Origin: Mycobacterium sp. HUMS_12744610
Lineage (GTDB): Bacteria; Actinomycetota; Actinomycetes; Mycobacteriales; Mycobacteriaceae
DNA: 64,000 bases
NCBI RefSeq assembly: GCF_041206865.1
Contig: NZ_JBGEDP010000001.1
Coordinates: 5,084,001 to 5,148,000 of the forward strand
Direction: 5' to 3'
The notes beneath the pieces are model-generated. The model saw nothing but the letters and a program-made list of their open reading frames with translations, was not told the DNA's origin and ran no database searches. The position numbers were made by a program, and so were the translations under genes. Within the stretch, counting starts at the first letter, position 1, and every line of letters begins with the position of its first letter. Below, one piece after another: positions 9,680 through 18,864 of this stretch.

Positions 9680-10318
9680 GTGCAGCGCCCCTGTCGGGGT
9701 AGTGACGCGCGCGGGGGGCGCAGCGTACCGATGCCCCGTATAGCGCGGTCGGCGCCGCGCCGTAGCCGGTGCGGCTGGGTTCATATCGACCCCATGAAAA
9801 GCGTGCGTTCGTCACCTGATGTATTTCCGACGTTTTCGGCGGCGTCATCGAACGCGTGCCGCTCGGCCCTTACCGTGCGAAATATCAGCGAATGCCGGCA
9901 ACTAACGACACCGTCGAATGAGCGGCACTATGCAGGTGACGCTCCGCGGCTGGGCGCCAGCGCTGCGGACATGCCGGAAACAGCGGAAAGGACGACGGAG
10001 TTGACGCCCACCTGACCACGAACGCGCGGGTTTTATGCGATCCGGAAGTCTAATCACACAGCGTTTCAACGCCTATCGAGTAGGTCATCGTACATCACCC
10101 GGTAACCGAGTTTTTACCGTGAGTTTCGCCGGCCGACATCGGCGCCGGCGACCCGGCGGCGCAGATGCCACACCGGGCGCCATTTCCGACGATTTGTGTT
10201 CAGCAAATGTTTTGCGACACGCAAACTCCTGATGGGTCATCGCAATCAAATGCAAATGGAGAATTTCGCAGCGGATCGCGTCGAAACGGCCACCGGTCCG
10301 CGCTTCGAGGAGAGAACC
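9680..10318. other. Gene-free stretch, long leader of the 63-residue gene
   Basis: About 640 bases with clearly more A+T than the flanks, especially 10020-10270. I find no open frame with mycobacterial codon use. An inverted repeat, CGGTAA (10100-10105) and TTACCG (10114-10119), encloses an 8-base loop; it could be an operator or an RNA hairpin. M. tuberculosis has a small membrane-protein gene near here (Rv3437), but I cannot see one in this sequence. Confidence 0.5.
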
Positions 10319-10510
10319 ATGACTGCTGCGCTCTACGACGAAGTCCCGTGCACCGAAAAGGCCCCGGCGTTTCCGCGGGCGCACCGGCGATCGCCGATCG
10401 TCGGCGGCGGTGACCCGCTGGTGGACGCCACCGCGCGCGTGTTGAGCATTCCGCTGCGCCAGCTCTACGCCGCGCTGTGGCGGGTGGGGGTCATCGAGGT
10501 GCTGGCGTAA
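10319..10510 (+). CDS. Hypothetical small protein, 63 residues
   Basis: A short frame of 63 residues starting at an ATG with GAGGAGAG placed 4 bases upstream, the best ribosome-binding site in this region. The N-terminal half is polar and proline rich. The C-terminal half (VDATARVLSIPLRQLYAALW) is a probable amphipathic helix ending in RVGVIEVLA. Codon use has the G/C third-position bias of real genes. There is no signal peptide or clear transmembrane segment. I do not recognise the family. It ends about 50 bases before the next gene, which seems to have its own -10 box, so it may be a single-gene unit with a long leader. Confidence 0.6.
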   Translation: MTAALYDEVPCTEKAPAFPRAHRRSPIVGGGDPLVDATARVLSIPLRQLYAALWRVGVIEVLA

Positions 10511-10547
10511 CGACCGCCGAGGCGCCCGGGGCAGCGCCGCGGTGCGC

Positions 10548-10553
10548 TAACGT
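10548..10553 (+). promoter_or_regulatory. Putative -10 box of the gene at 10560, leaderless
   Basis: TAACGT is followed by six bases and then the GTG start at 10560. Confidence 0.45.
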
Positions 10554-10559
10554 CGACGG

Positions 10560-11411
10560 GTGGCCCGCATCCGCAAGCTCGTCGCGACCCTCAGCCGCCG
10601 TGGCCCGCATCGGGTTTTGCGCGGTGACCTGGCCTTTGCGGGCCTGCCGGGTGTGGTGTACACCCCCGAGGCGGGGCTGAACCTGCCCGGCGTGGCGTTC
10701 GGTCACGACTGGCTCACCGGCGCGGCCCGCTACCACGGACTGCTGGAGCATCTGGCGTCGTGGGGCATCGTGGCCGGCGCCCCGGACACCGAGCGTGGCG
10801 TGGCGCCGTCGGTGCTCAACCTGGCGTTCGATCTCGGTACCGCGCTCGACATCATGGCGGGGGTCCGCCTGGGGCCGGGCAAAATCAGCGTCCACCCCGC
10901 CAAGCTCGGCCTGGCGGGCCACGGGTTCGGCGGGTCGGCCGCCGTGTTCGCCGCCGCCGGCATGGCCGGTATGCCGGGCGAGCCGGCCGGTGCGGTGGCG
11001 GCGATCTTCCCGACGGTGACCAGTCCCCCGGCCGAGGAGCCGGCCGCGACGCTGAAGGTCCCCGGCCTGATTCTGACCGCGCCCGGAGAACCCACGTCGC
11101 TGAACTCCAACGCGCTGGCACTGTCGCAGGCATGGAAGGCGGCCACGCTGCGCATCGTCCGCAAGGCCGAACCCAGAGGGCTGGCCGAGGGCAGGCGACT
11201 GCCCAAGGCCTTCGGGCTGGGGGGCTCGCACCGGCGCACGCAGCGCTCGGTACGGGCGCTGCTGACCGGATACCTGCTCAGCACGCTTGGCGGTGACAAG
11301 GCCTATCGCGCGTTCGCCGACCCGGACGTGCACCTACCCAAGACGGACCAGGTGGACCCCGAGGCCCCGCCGGTTTCGCTGGAAGAAAAGATTGTCGCGC
11401 TGCTGAAATAG
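10560..11411 (+). CDS. Alpha/beta-hydrolase-fold protein lacking the nucleophile serine (Rv3438-like)
   Basis: A 283-residue protein starting at GTG. The fold is suggested by FGHDWLTGAARYHGLLEHLA, the LASWGIVAGAPDTE strand and a nucleophile-elbow region, LGLAGHGFGGSAAVFAAAG. The elbow reads G-H-G-F-G-G: glycine stands where chlorophyllase or dienelactone-hydrolase relatives have serine. This argues for a non-hydrolytic or altered role, such as binding or scaffolding. No signal peptide is seen. It occupies the place of Rv3438 in M. tuberculosis, next to glmS. The function is not known, and the fold assignment is inference from the motifs. Confidence 0.8.
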   Translation: MARIRKLVATLSRRGPHRVLRGDLAFAGLPGVVYTPEAGLNLPGVAFGHDWLTGAARYHGLLEHLASWGIVAGAPDTERGVAPSVLNLAFDLGTALDIMAGVRLGPGKISVHPAKLGLAGHGFGGSAAVFAAAGMAGMPGEPAGAVAAIFPTVTSPPAEEPAATLKVPGLILTAPGEPTSLNSNALALSQAWKAATLRIVRKAEPRGLAEGRRLPKAFGLGGSHRRTQRSVRALLTGYLLSTLGGDKAYRAFADPDVHLPKTDQVDPEAPPVSLEEKIVALLK

Positions 11412-11457
11412 CGCGGGCCGCCGCAGCGGGCCGCGGCGCTCGTGGTATCTGTCGTGG

Positions 11458-12501
11458 GTGCGCATCGGGATCGCTCTGGACTATTCGGGCGGCTTTCACC
11501 AGGCCGTCGACCGCATCGTCGAACTGGAGAAGTCCGGCCTCGACATCGCGGTGGTGGCCGAGGCATATTCCTTTGACGCCGTCAGCCAGCTCGGGTACCT
11601 GGCCGCCAAGACGGAAAGCATCGAGTTGGCCTCGGGTGTGGTTCCGCTCTACATCCGGACACCCTCGCTGCTGGCGATGACCGCCGCGGGGCTGGATTTC
11701 GTGTCCGACGGCCGGTTCCGCCTGGGCATCGGCACCTCCGGTCCCCAGGTGATCGAGGGGTTTCACGGTGTGGAGTTCGACGCCCCGTTGGGCCGCACCC
11801 GGGAGGTTGTGGAGATCTGCCGGAAGGTGTGGCGTCGCGAACGGCTGCAATACGCCGGCAAGCACTACCAGATCCCCGTCCCGCCGGATCGGGGCACGGG
11901 ACTGGGCAAACCTCTTCAGCTGATCAATCACCCAGTGCGCGAAAGCATCCCGATCACGATCGCCGCGCTGGGACCTAAGAACGTGGAGCTGACCGCCGAG
12001 ATCGCCGAGGGCTGGCAGCCGGTCTTTTACCTTCCGGAGAAGGCCGCGTCCGTGTGGGGCGAGGCGTTGGCCGCCGGTGCCGCCAAACGCGATCCCGCTT
12101 TGGGGCCGCTGGACGTCATGGTCCACACGTCGCTGGCCATCGGTGACAACGTCGAAGAGCGGCTGGACTGGGTGAAGCCGCAGCTGGCCCTCTACCTCGG
12201 CGGGATGGGCGCCCGGGGCCGCAACTTCTACCACAACCTCGCCACCCGCTACGGGTTCGGCGAGGTCGCCGACCGGATTCAAGAGCTGTATTTGTCCGGT
12301 CGCAAGCGCGAGGCCACCGACGCCGTGCCCGACGAGTTGGTGCGCGGGATCTCGCTCGTCGGCCCCCGCGGTTTCGTCGCCGAACGCCTGGCCGCCTTCG
12401 CCGAGGCCGGCGTGACGACGTTGCTGGTCAGCCCCGTGAGCGCCGATCCGGTGGAATCGGTGCGTCATGTCGAGGAGCTGCTCGAGCTGCGACCCTCCTG
12501 A
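11458..12501 (+). CDS. LLM-class F420-dependent oxidoreductase (Rv3520c-like)
   Basis: A 347-residue TIM-barrel protein of the luciferase-like monooxygenase family. It shows VAEAYSFDAVSQLGYLAAKT, SDGRFRLGIGTSGPQVIEGF and a C-terminal FAEAGVTTLLVSPV. The sequence closely recalls the Rv3520c group of F420-dependent enzymes, which use reduced F420 rather than flavin with oxygen. Substrate unknown. The start is GTG at 11458, 46 bases after the preceding gene. It converges on the gene ending at 12507 with only five bases between the two stops. I recall no LLM gene at this site in M. tuberculosis, so it is probably an insertion or a separate paralogue. Confidence 0.87.
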   Translation: MRIGIALDYSGGFHQAVDRIVELEKSGLDIAVVAEAYSFDAVSQLGYLAAKTESIELASGVVPLYIRTPSLLAMTAAGLDFVSDGRFRLGIGTSGPQVIEGFHGVEFDAPLGRTREVVEICRKVWRRERLQYAGKHYQIPVPPDRGTGLGKPLQLINHPVRESIPITIAALGPKNVELTAEIAEGWQPVFYLPEKAASVWGEALAAGAAKRDPALGPLDVMVHTSLAIGDNVEERLDWVKPQLALYLGGMGARGRNFYHNLATRYGFGEVADRIQELYLSGRKREATDAVPDELVRGISLVGPRGFVAERLAAFAEAGVTTLLVSPVSADPVESVRHVEELLELRPS

Positions 12502-12506
12502 ACTCC

Positions 12507-13940
12507 TCACCGGCCCGCCTGCGGCAGCTGGTCGGCAGCGATCTCACACGGCGTTGACGCCTCGTCCACCGCGGGCGCCGGTACATCGAGGGGCTGCGCC
12601 ACCGGCGCGGCGGGCGGCGACCCGGCGGCCGGCGCCGGTGCATCGGCCGGTGGGACCTGGTCGACAGGTGGAGCCTGCTCACCGGGTTGGGCCTGGTCAC
12701 CGGCTCGAGTCAGATCGCCGGACTGGTCGTCGTCGTCCTCGCGCGTCTGGTCGACGTCTTCGATCTCGTCGCCGTGGGTGTGCTCGTCGGCGCCATCACC
12801 CCCGTGGTCGGGGTGGAAGGGATCGCCGATGCCGGAGGGGTCCGCGGTGCCCAGTGCGTCGTCGAGCGCCGACGGGTCGGCGAGCTGACCGGCCGGACCC
12901 AGCAACCCGCTCATCGCCTCCACGATCCGGCCCGCGAGCCCGCTCAAACCGCCCAGATCGCCGCCCAGACCGCCGGCGGGCGCACCCGCAGCGTCACCGA
13001 GCGCGGCTCCCCAGTCCGGGACCGGCGCCACGGGCGCCGCGGCAGCGCCCTGCGGCGGGTCGGCCGGCGCCATGGGCGCCGCGGCAGCGCCCTGCGGCGG
13101 CTCGGCGGGCGCCATGGGCGCCGCGGCAGCGCCCTGCGGCGGCTCGGCGGGCAGGGAGGGCGCAGCGGCGGCGGGCACCGCGGCGGCGGGCGCGACCGCG
13201 GCGGCGGGCGCGACCGCGGCCGCCGCCGGCGGGGCCGGTTGGTAGGTCGGCCCGAAATCGCCCGGAACCTCGAAGTAGACCGCCGCCGCGGCGGCCATCT
13301 TGTCGATGACCATGTCGTAGGACGCCGCGATACCTGCCCCGGTCGAACGCATCGCCGTCAACCAGTCGTTGCGAATGTCGTTGTCGACATAGGGGTTTAT
13401 CTGTTGGCGAACGATCTGCTCGGCTGCCCGATCGCCGGTCCCGGTGGCGACCGCGGCCGCGGCGGCCAACCACGCCGCTTGCTGCGCGTGCGTACGGTCA
13501 TCGAGGGCGATGGCCGTGGCGACCTTCGAGTCGAGCAGATACCACAGGTTGTCGCGCAGCGACTCGCACCGCTGCGCCGCGGCGCGGATCTCGGCGGCCA
13601 CGGCGCCGGAGGCATCGCAATGACGCTGCAGGAAGGCGACCGCGGCCGCGCCGCCCGCGCCCGTCCACGCCGCGGCCAGCTCGTCCACCTGCGCCCGCTG
13701 TATGCGCAGGCCTTCTGCGACCGCGGCGCCCGCCGCCCGCAGTTCAGCGCAGTCGCGGTCCAGCGCGTGCAGGTCCAGGCCCTGTTCGCTGTCGTACCAG
13801 TCACGGATCTGGGACGGTCGCGTAGTCAGGTCGGGCTCCTGGTAGCCGAGCGCGCGACAGGCCCGCACGTAGGTCTGGGTGTGCTCGACGGCGAACCGGC
13901 CGTCGGCGAGGCGTTCGGTGACGTCCAACCGGCCGGTCAT
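12507..13940 (-). CDS. Ala/Pro-rich protein, probably ESX-associated (Rv3439c-like)
   Basis: A 477-residue protein. Residues 1-230 look alpha helical and Ala rich, with a WYD motif near 47 and long helices of the kind seen in WXG100/EspA-type substrates. Residues 230-320 are low complexity with PA and PPQGAAAAP repeats, encoded by three 42-bp units. A Gly-rich stretch and a strongly acidic segment (DEIEDVDQTREDDDDQSGD) follow, then a Pro-rich tail. No signal peptide or membrane span is seen. It starts two bases after the stop of an EspC-like gene, so the pair is an operon. That pairing and the nearby ESX-4 locus suggest a secreted or secretion-linked protein; this is inference. Confidence 0.75.
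   Translation of the reverse strand: MTGRLDVTERLADGRFAVEHTQTYVRACRALGYQEPDLTTRPSQIRDWYDSEQGLDLHALDRDCAELRAAGAAVAEGLRIQRAQVDELAAAWTGAGGAAAVAFLQRHCDASGAVAAEIRAAAQRCESLRDNLWYLLDSKVATAIALDDRTHAQQAAWLAAAAAVATGTGDRAAEQIVRQQINPYVDNDIRNDWLTAMRSTGAGIAASYDMVIDKMAAAAAVYFEVPGDFGPTYQPAPPAAAAVAPAAAVAPAAAVPAAAAPSLPAEPPQGAAAAPMAPAEPPQGAAAAPMAPADPPQGAAAAPVAPVPDWGAALGDAAGAPAGGLGGDLGGLSGLAGRIVEAMSGLLGPAGQLADPSALDDALGTADPSGIGDPFHPDHGGDGADEHTHGDEIEDVDQTREDDDDQSGDLTRAGDQAQPGEQAPPVDQVPPADAPAPAAGSPPAAPVAQPLDVPAPAVDEASTPCEIAADQLPQAGR
13024..13149. repeat. Three 42-bp in-frame tandem repeats
   Basis: Units at 13024-13065, 13066-13107 and 13108-13149 are nearly identical. They encode the 14-residue protein repeat PPQGAAAAPMAPAE (with D and V variants). 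The unit is a multiple of three, so copy-number change would keep the frame. Confidence 0.88.
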
Positions 13941-13942
13941 GG

Positions 13943-14248
13943 TCAGGCGATCCGCCTGGCGGCATAGAGCTCGGCATCGGCGTAGCGCTCGGCGCTGGCC
14001 CGCAGCGCCACGGCCACGGCCGCAGAGGCCCGCGACCACTGCGACAGCTCGGTCGCGAGGCGCTGAAGGCCGGCCCGGAGGGCATCGCCGCGCGTGGTGT
14101 AGGCGCGTCCGGCAGCGGCACCACCGAAAGCCAGCCTGGCCAGGTGCTCGCCCACGGCGTTGTCGATGAGTTCGGCGGCCGCCTCCAACCGGTCGGCCAC
14201 CCGGTGCACCGCCGCCACGTCGACCTCGGCAGAACTACGTTGTCTCAT
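13943..14248 (-). CDS. EspC-like type VII secretion-associated small protein (Rv3440c-like)
   Basis: A 101-residue all-helical protein beginning MRQRSSAEVDVAAVHRVADR. Two long helices flank a Gly/Tyr turn (FGGAAAGRAYTTRGDAL), and the C-terminal helix carries RASAERYADAE, close to the YxxxD/E export signal of type VII substrates. Size, composition and position match Rv3440c and the EspC/DUF2580 family. It is followed after two bases by the large Ala/Pro-rich gene, a pairing reminiscent of espC and espA. Export through ESX-4 or another ESX system is inferred, not shown. The preceding gene is glmM, 43 bases upstream. Confidence 0.75.
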   Translation of the reverse strand: MRQRSSAEVDVAAVHRVADRLEAAAELIDNAVGEHLARLAFGGAAAGRAYTTRGDALRAGLQRLATELSQWSRASAAVAVALRASAERYADAELYAARRIA

Positions 14249-14291
14249 GCCTATTCCGACGACGGGGACGGCGCCGGGGTTCCGGCGAGAA

Positions 14292-15629
14292 TCAGCTCGC
14301 GGCGCCGACCACCTCCGCGACCCGGGCGGCGATCCGCTCGGCGACCTCCTTGGCCGGCGCTTCGACCATGACGCGGATCACCGGCTCGGTTCCGGAGGGC
14401 CGCAACAGTATTCGGCCGGTTTCGCCCAGCTCGGCCGTGGCCGCCGCGACCGCGGCCTGCACCGACGGTGCCGCGGAGGCGGTGGCCCTGTCGGCCACCT
14501 CGACGTTGATCAGCACCTGGGGCAGCGTCCGCATCGCCGCGGCGAGGTCGGCCAGCGGGGCGCCGGTCTGCACCATGCGGGTCATCAGTCGCAGACCGGT
14601 GACGATGCCGTCTCCGGTGGAGCCCAGCGCGGGCATCACGATGTGGCCGGACTGCTCCCCGCCGAGGCTGTAGTCGCCGGCGCGCAACTCCTCCAGCACG
14701 TAGCGGTCGCCGACGCCGGTCGTGCGCACGGTGATGCCGGCCGCACGCATGGCCAGGTGCAGCCCGAGGTTGCTCATCACGGTTGTGACCAGCGTGTCGG
14801 ACACCAGCTCCCGGGCCTCCTGCATCGCCAGCGCAAGCACGACCATGATCGCGTCGCCGTCGACGACGTGTCCGCCCGCGTCGACGGCGAGGCACCGATC
14901 GGCGTCCCCGTCGTGCGCCAGGCCGAGGTCGGCACCGTGCGCGACGACCGCCGCGCGCAGCGCGTCCAGGTGCGTGGACCCACAACCGTCGTTGATGTTG
15001 AGCCCGTTGGGCTCGGCATTGATCGCGATGACCCGCGCACCGGCCGCGCGGTACGCGGTCGGTGCGGTCGCCGACGCAGCCCCGTGGGCGCAGTCGACGA
15101 CCACGGTCAGCCCGTCGAGCCGCAGCGTGCTGGCCTTGCCGACGTGGCGCAGGTAGCGGTCCGCGGCGTCTTCGGCGTCGAGCACCCGGCCGATCCCCGC
15201 ACCGACCGGCCGCACCCCCGGCCCGGCGGCGAGGAGTTCCTCGATCCGGTTCTCGCTGTCGTCGTCGAGTTTGCGGCCGCCGGGACCGAACACCTTGATG
15301 CCGTTGTCGGGCATCGGGTTGTGCGACGCCGAGATCATGACGCCGAAGTCGGCGTCATAGGCACCGGTCAGGTACGCCACGGCCGGGGTGGGCAGCACCC
15401 CGACCCGCAGCGCGTCGACACCCTGACTGGTCAGCCCGGCGATCACCGCGGCCTCCAGCATCTCCCCGCTGGCGCGGGGGTCCCGGCCCACCACGGCCAC
15501 CCGCCGGCCGGGTCCGCCCGGCCGCGCGAGGTGCCCGGCTGCGGCCATGCCCAGCGCCAGCGCCAGCTCGGCCGTCAATTCGCGATTGGCGACCCCACGA
15601 ACACCGTCGGTGCCGAATAGTCGACCCAT
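14292..15629 (-). CDS. glmM: Phosphoglucosamine mutase
   Basis: Converts glucosamine-6-phosphate to glucosamine-1-phosphate for UDP-GlcNAc. The 445-residue protein begins [12 protein letters not shown]. The phosphoserine loop [13 protein letters not shown] places the active Ser at residue 102, as in E. coli GlmM. The metal loop DGDADRC, the sugar loop GGEQSGH and the phosphate loop [14 protein letters not shown] are all present. The ATG at 15629 is chosen because the family starts MGRLFGTDG and GAGAGG lies upstream; an in-frame extension to 15665 has no homology support. It follows rpsI by 153 bases in the same direction and precedes the EspC-like gene. Confidence 0.97.
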   Translation of the reverse strand: MGRLFGTDGVRGVANRELTAELALALGMAAAGHLARPGGPGRRVAVVGRDPRASGEMLEAAVIAGLTSQGVDALRVGVLPTPAVAYLTGAYDADFGVMISASHNPMPDNGIKVFGPGGRKLDDDSENRIEELLAAGPGVRPVGAGIGRVLDAEDAADRYLRHVGKASTLRLDGLTVVVDCAHGAASATAPTAYRAAGARVIAINAEPNGLNINDGCGSTHLDALRAAVVAHGADLGLAHDGDADRCLAVDAGGHVVDGDAIMVVLALAMQEARELVSDTLVTTVMSNLGLHLAMRAAGITVRTTGVGDRYVLEELRAGDYSLGGEQSGHIVMPALGSTGDGIVTGLRLMTRMVQTGAPLADLAAAMRTLPQVLINVEVADRATASAAPSVQAAVAAATAELGETGRILLRPSGTEPVIRVMVEAPAKEVAERIAARVAEVVGAAS

Positions 15630-15782
15630 GCGGACAAACCTCTCACAGTTTGGACGGTCCAGCACCTAACGTGCCCGTTCCTTTCTGACCGAAATCGCGT
15701 AGGACAGCGCGCAGACACGCCGAAGGACGCGCACAACGTCTCGTGCGAGATGCCGCGTGGCGGCCAGAAAGTGACCGCCGAA

Positions 15783-16301
15783 TCAGCGCTTGCTGTACTG
15801 AGGCGCCTTACGCGCCTTCTTCAGGCCGTACTTCTTGCGCTCGGTGGCACGCGGATCACGGGTGAGGAAGCCCGCCTTCTTCAGCGCGGGGCGGTCCTCC
15901 GGCGACGCCAGGATCAGCGCCCGGGCGATGCCAAGACGCAGCGCACCGGCCTGGCCCGAGGGCCCGCCGCCGGTCAGGTGGGCGAAGATGTCGAAGTTCT
16001 CCGCCCGGTCCACGGTGACCAGCGGGGCCTTGATCAGCTGTTGGTGCACCTTGTTGGGGAAGTAGGCCTCCAGGCTGCGCCCGTTGAGGTCGAATTTGCC
16101 GGTACCGGGCACCAGTCGCACCCGCACCACCGCCTCCTTGCGGCGGCCGACGGTCTGGATGGGCCGCTCGAACACGTAGGAGTCGCCGGCGGGCACCCCG
16201 GCGGCCCCGACGGCCTCGGGGGTCTCCGGGACCTCCGCCGAGGCTTCCGGCGCCGCCGCGGCTTCCGTGGCTTCTTCCACGGCTTCGGTCGTCTCGGTCA
16301 C
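15783..16301 (-). CDS. rpsI: 30S ribosomal protein S9
   Basis: A 172-residue S9. Residues 1-45 are an acidic Ala/Glu/Pro extension usual in actinobacteria. The conserved core contains [37 protein letters not shown] and the basic tail [12 protein letters not shown] that reaches the P-site tRNA. It starts at GTG 16301, overlapping the rplM stop by four bases (GTGA), the usual rplM-rpsI coupling. Confidence 0.97.
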   Translation of the reverse strand: MTETTEAVEEATEAAAAPEASAEVPETPEAVGAAGVPAGDSYVFERPIQTVGRRKEAVVRVRLVPGTGKFDLNGRSLEAYFPNKVHQQLIKAPLVTVDRAENFDIFAHLTGGGPSGQAGALRLGIARALILASPEDRPALKKAGFLTRDPRATERKKYGLKKARKAPQYSKR

Positions 16302-16741
16302 TGGGCCACCTGCTTGATCTCGAACGGAACCGGCTGCTGCGCGGCATGGGGATGCTCCGGGCCGGCGTAGACGTGCAGCTTGCGCTGGATTTGCCGGCTG
16401 AGCTTGTTCTTGGGCAGCATGCCCACGATCGCCTTCTCGACCACGCGGTCGGGGTGCTTCTGCATCAGCTCGCCGATGGTGCGTTTGCGCAGGCCGCCGG
16501 GATATCCCGAGTGGCGGTAAGCCAGCTTGTCGCGCAGCTTCTCGGGGCCGATGCCGACCTTGTCCGCATTGATGATGATGACGAAATCTCCGCCATCGAC
16601 GTTGGGGGCGAACGTCGGCTTGTGCTTGCCGCGCAGCAGGGTGGCTGCCGCGACGGCAAGACGGCCAAGCACCACGTCCGTGGCGTCGATGACATACCAC
16701 GACCGCGTGGTGTCACCCGCCTTCGGCGCATAAGTGGGCAC
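16298..16741 (-). CDS. rplM: 50S ribosomal protein L13
   Basis: A 147-residue L13 with the typical [17 protein letters not shown] start, the [13 protein letters not shown] strand and the motif [23 protein letters not shown]. It starts at GTG 16741 and leads the rplM-rpsI pair. The 160 bases between it and the esxT terminator must hold its promoter, though I cannot point to a single convincing -10/-35 pair. Confidence 0.97.
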   Translation of the reverse strand: MPTYAPKAGDTTRSWYVIDATDVVLGRLAVAAATLLRGKHKPTFAPNVDGGDFVIIINADKVGIGPEKLRDKLAYRHSGYPGGLRKRTIGELMQKHPDRVVEKAIVGMLPKNKLSRQIQRKLHVYAGPEHPHAAQQPVPFEIKQVAQ

Positions 16742-16905
16742 AGCGCTTACCTAATCTCTTCTCGGGGTGGATCCCGGTGCGACCCGGGTGCCGGTCAGGC
16801 GTCACACGGTGGGGCTGGTCTCGGCGACCGACATTGACCCGAGGCCCCGGCGTTACCGGACGCCAACGGAGCAGCTTACCGACGGACGTACCCGCAGGTC
16901 AAAAT

Positions 16906-16950
16906 TGCTGTGTGGTCCCGGCGGCTCTCCTCCGCCGGGACCACACAGCA
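16906..16950 (-). terminator. Intrinsic terminator of the esxU-esxT transcript
   Basis: A perfect 19-bp stem (left arm 16906-16924, right arm 16932-16950) with a 7-base loop, followed on the minus strand by ATTTT. It starts 19 bases after the esxT stop. The lack of any mismatch makes it unusually strong for a mycobacterial terminator. Confidence 0.88.
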
Positions 16951-16969
16951 GCCTGCGGGGGCGCGACGG

Positions 16970-17266
16970 CTAGCGCCCCCAGATGCCGGCGGCCCGGCGG
17001 TCGGCGTCGGCCACCTCCTCGGCGCCGTCGCGGACCGCGTTGCCGAGGTCGACGAGGATCTCGTTGAGCGCGGTCGCCGCCTGATGCCACCTCAGCTGCT
17101 CCACCTGATAGGCGGCCGCCGCTTCGCGGGTCCACAGTTGCTGCAGCGGGGCGATCTGCGACCTCAATTCCTCCAGCGCGGCATTGAACCTTGTCGACGT
17201 GGCGTGGATCTCCTGCCGCACGGCGTATTCGATTTCGCCGAAGTCGTAGGACAGCACCGGATCCAC
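16970..17266 (-). CDS. esxT: ESX-4 WXG100-family protein EsxT
   Basis: A 98-residue helical-hairpin protein of the ESAT-6/CFP-10 superfamily. The hairpin turn is LQQLWTREAAAAYQ, with W in the WXG position although the G is replaced. The C-terminus ends ADADRRAAGIWGR. It forms a heterodimer with EsxU as substrate of ESX-4. GTG 17266 is chosen since GGAGAGGAG lies 5 bases before it and the length matches the roughly 100 residues of the M. tuberculosis protein. It follows esxU by 16 bases and is closed by a strong terminator. Confidence 0.93.
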   Translation of the reverse strand: MDPVLSYDFGEIEYAVRQEIHATSTRFNAALEELRSQIAPLQQLWTREAAAAYQVEQLRWHQAATALNEILVDLGNAVRDGAEEVADADRRAAGIWGR

Positions 17267-17282
17267 GGCTACTCCTCTCCGG

Positions 17283-17600
17283 TCACAGGTGTCCACCGGA
17301 GGCGGCGACGCGGTGGGCGTGGTGTTCGGCAGCCTCCTGCAGGGTGGTCGCGTTGTATCGGATGGTCTCGGCGATGGCGTGCAGGACGTGGTGCAGCCGT
17401 ACCGACTCGGCGTTCCAGCGATCCACCACCTCCTTGAACCGCGCCGCCGCGGGCCCACCCCACACCGACGGCGGGACACCGCCCATGCGGCCGATGAATG
17501 CCTGCAGCATCGCGCGCAGTTCTTCGTTGCGGGCGTCCGCCGTGGCCGCGACCGAGCGCATCAGGTCGAAGTCGGCGCTTAGTGTGTTGGAGGTCGTCAT
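17283..17600 (-). CDS. esxU: ESX-4 WXG100-family protein EsxU
   Basis: A 105-residue partner of EsxT. The hairpin turn carries a WGG motif ([21 protein letters not shown]), the signature of the WXG100 family, and the helices flanking it are amphipathic. Length equals that known for M. tuberculosis EsxU. The ATG at 17600 follows the upstream Rv3446c-type gene by 49 bases. It should be exported with EsxT by the EccC4 ATPase. Confidence 0.94.
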   Translation of the reverse strand: MTTSNTLSADFDLMRSVAATADARNEELRAMLQAFIGRMGGVPPSVWGGPAAARFKEVVDRWNAESVRLHHVLHAIAETIRYNATTLQEAAEHHAHRVAASGGHL

Positions 17601-17649
17601 ATCAGGTTCGACGGCGGCGGCCCGCTTCCGGTTCCACCGGGTTCGACAA

Positions 17650-18864
17650 TCATCCGATCGCATGCGCGGAGCGGACCGCCCGCTCGCACACGTCGCGCAC
17701 GGCTTCATAGCCACCGGGCCGGCTTTGGCACCCGACGCTGATCCGGACCTCGCCGTCCGCCAGCACGGTCCACCGCACGTGATGGTTGGCGCGCACCTCG
17801 CGGTAGGTGACCGCGGGGCGGCCCGCGCTGGTGCCCGACGGATCGAAGTCGACGAACACCGCGGCCGGCTCGGCGTCGATGGCCCGCTTCAGCCGCTCGG
17901 CGGCGCCGCTGAGCGCCTCACCGGGCACGGAGGACTGGGTGATGTGCAGCGCGACCTCGGGATCGGACGGCGAGGTGACCTGCACCCGCGCCGAACCCGG
18001 ACCGGCGACCACGCGCCGGGCCGGCCAGCCCGCCGGAACCGACAGCGCCACCCTGCCCTCCACCAGCAGCGTCGGGGCCGCGGCGGGGGCGGGTGTTGCG
18101 GCGTGACGTCCGCCCGGGGCCACGGCCAGGGCTGCCGCGGCCAGCGCGACGACGGCGGCGGTGAACCCGGCGCGCAACCGCGCACGCGGACGAGAGCCCC
18201 CGCCAGAGCGCGCAACCCGGTGCCGGGGGGCGCGGGCCGGGGCCGGTTCAATCGACCGGGCGAGCCGGGCCAGGCTGGCTTCGTCGACGGTGACGACCGC
18301 GCGCCCGCCACTGCGCGCCGCCGCGGCGAGCGATCTCGCCAGCGCCGCCGCCCCCGTGACGGCGCCCGGCGCGTCGAGGACCACGGTGCCCGTCGTCCCG
18401 GCGACCACCGCCGCGACCTCCTCGGCCAGGCGGTGCCGCCGCGTCGCGCGGGGTATCGCCACCACCTCGGCCCCGGTGATCACCACCAACCGCTCGGTGA
18501 TCTCCACCACCACCGCCGCCGCGCCCGTGGCCGCTCTGGCCAACAGCCACGACCGCGGGCGTGCCCGCACGTCGGCGGCGAGCCTCCCCGCGGCCGCGCT
18601 GACCAGGCCGACGCGCGCCAGCGACCACCACGACGGGTGCACGAGCACCAGCGCTTCCCGGGCCTCCGGACAAAGCGCCGACCGCAGCGCGGCGCGCCAC
18701 AGCGCGTCGACGCCCACCGGCCGCTCCCCGACCAGCGCCACCGGGTCGTCGATCGCCCCCAGGGCCGCCGCCGTGACCCTTGACGCGGCGGAAGCGTCTG
18801 CCGCACAACATAACCGGCGCACGGTGCCGGGCCCTGCCTCGATGACCGCGCGGTGCGCACTCAC
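17650..18864 (-). CDS. Type VII secretion-associated protein, Rv3446c family
   Basis: A 404-residue protein. The N-terminal 200 residues are Ala rich with alternating strands and a DEAS motif, resembling a degenerate nucleotide-binding fold. One transmembrane segment ([18 protein letters not shown]) lies near 230-250. The remaining 150 residues form an extracytoplasmic domain with [10 protein letters not shown] and [20 protein letters not shown], matching the C-terminal domain of Rv3446c-type proteins. This membrane component occurs in ESX-4 loci; its mechanism is unknown. Its ATG overlaps the eccC4 stop by four bases. Confidence 0.85.
   Translation of the reverse strand: MSAHRAVIEAGPGTVRRLCCAADASAASRVTAAALGAIDDPVALVGERPVGVDALWRAALRSALCPEAREALVLVHPSWWSLARVGLVSAAAGRLAADVRARPRSWLLARAATGAAAVVVEITERLVVITGAEVVAIPRATRRHRLAEEVAAVVAGTTGTVVLDAPGAVTGAAALARSLAAAARSGGRAVVTVDEASLARLARSIEPAPARAPRHRVARSGGGSRPRARLRAGFTAAVVALAAAALAVAPGGRHAATPAPAAAPTLLVEGRVALSVPAGWPARRVVAGPGSARVQVTSPSDPEVALHITQSSVPGEALSGAAERLKRAIDAEPAAVFVDFDPSGTSAGRPAVTYREVRANHHVRWTVLADGEVRISVGCQSRPGGYEAVRDVCERAVRSAHAIG

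Noticed and set aside
12687..13967. A 426-codon plus-strand frame
   Set aside because: Antisense of the Ala/Pro-rich gene; no recognisable domain.
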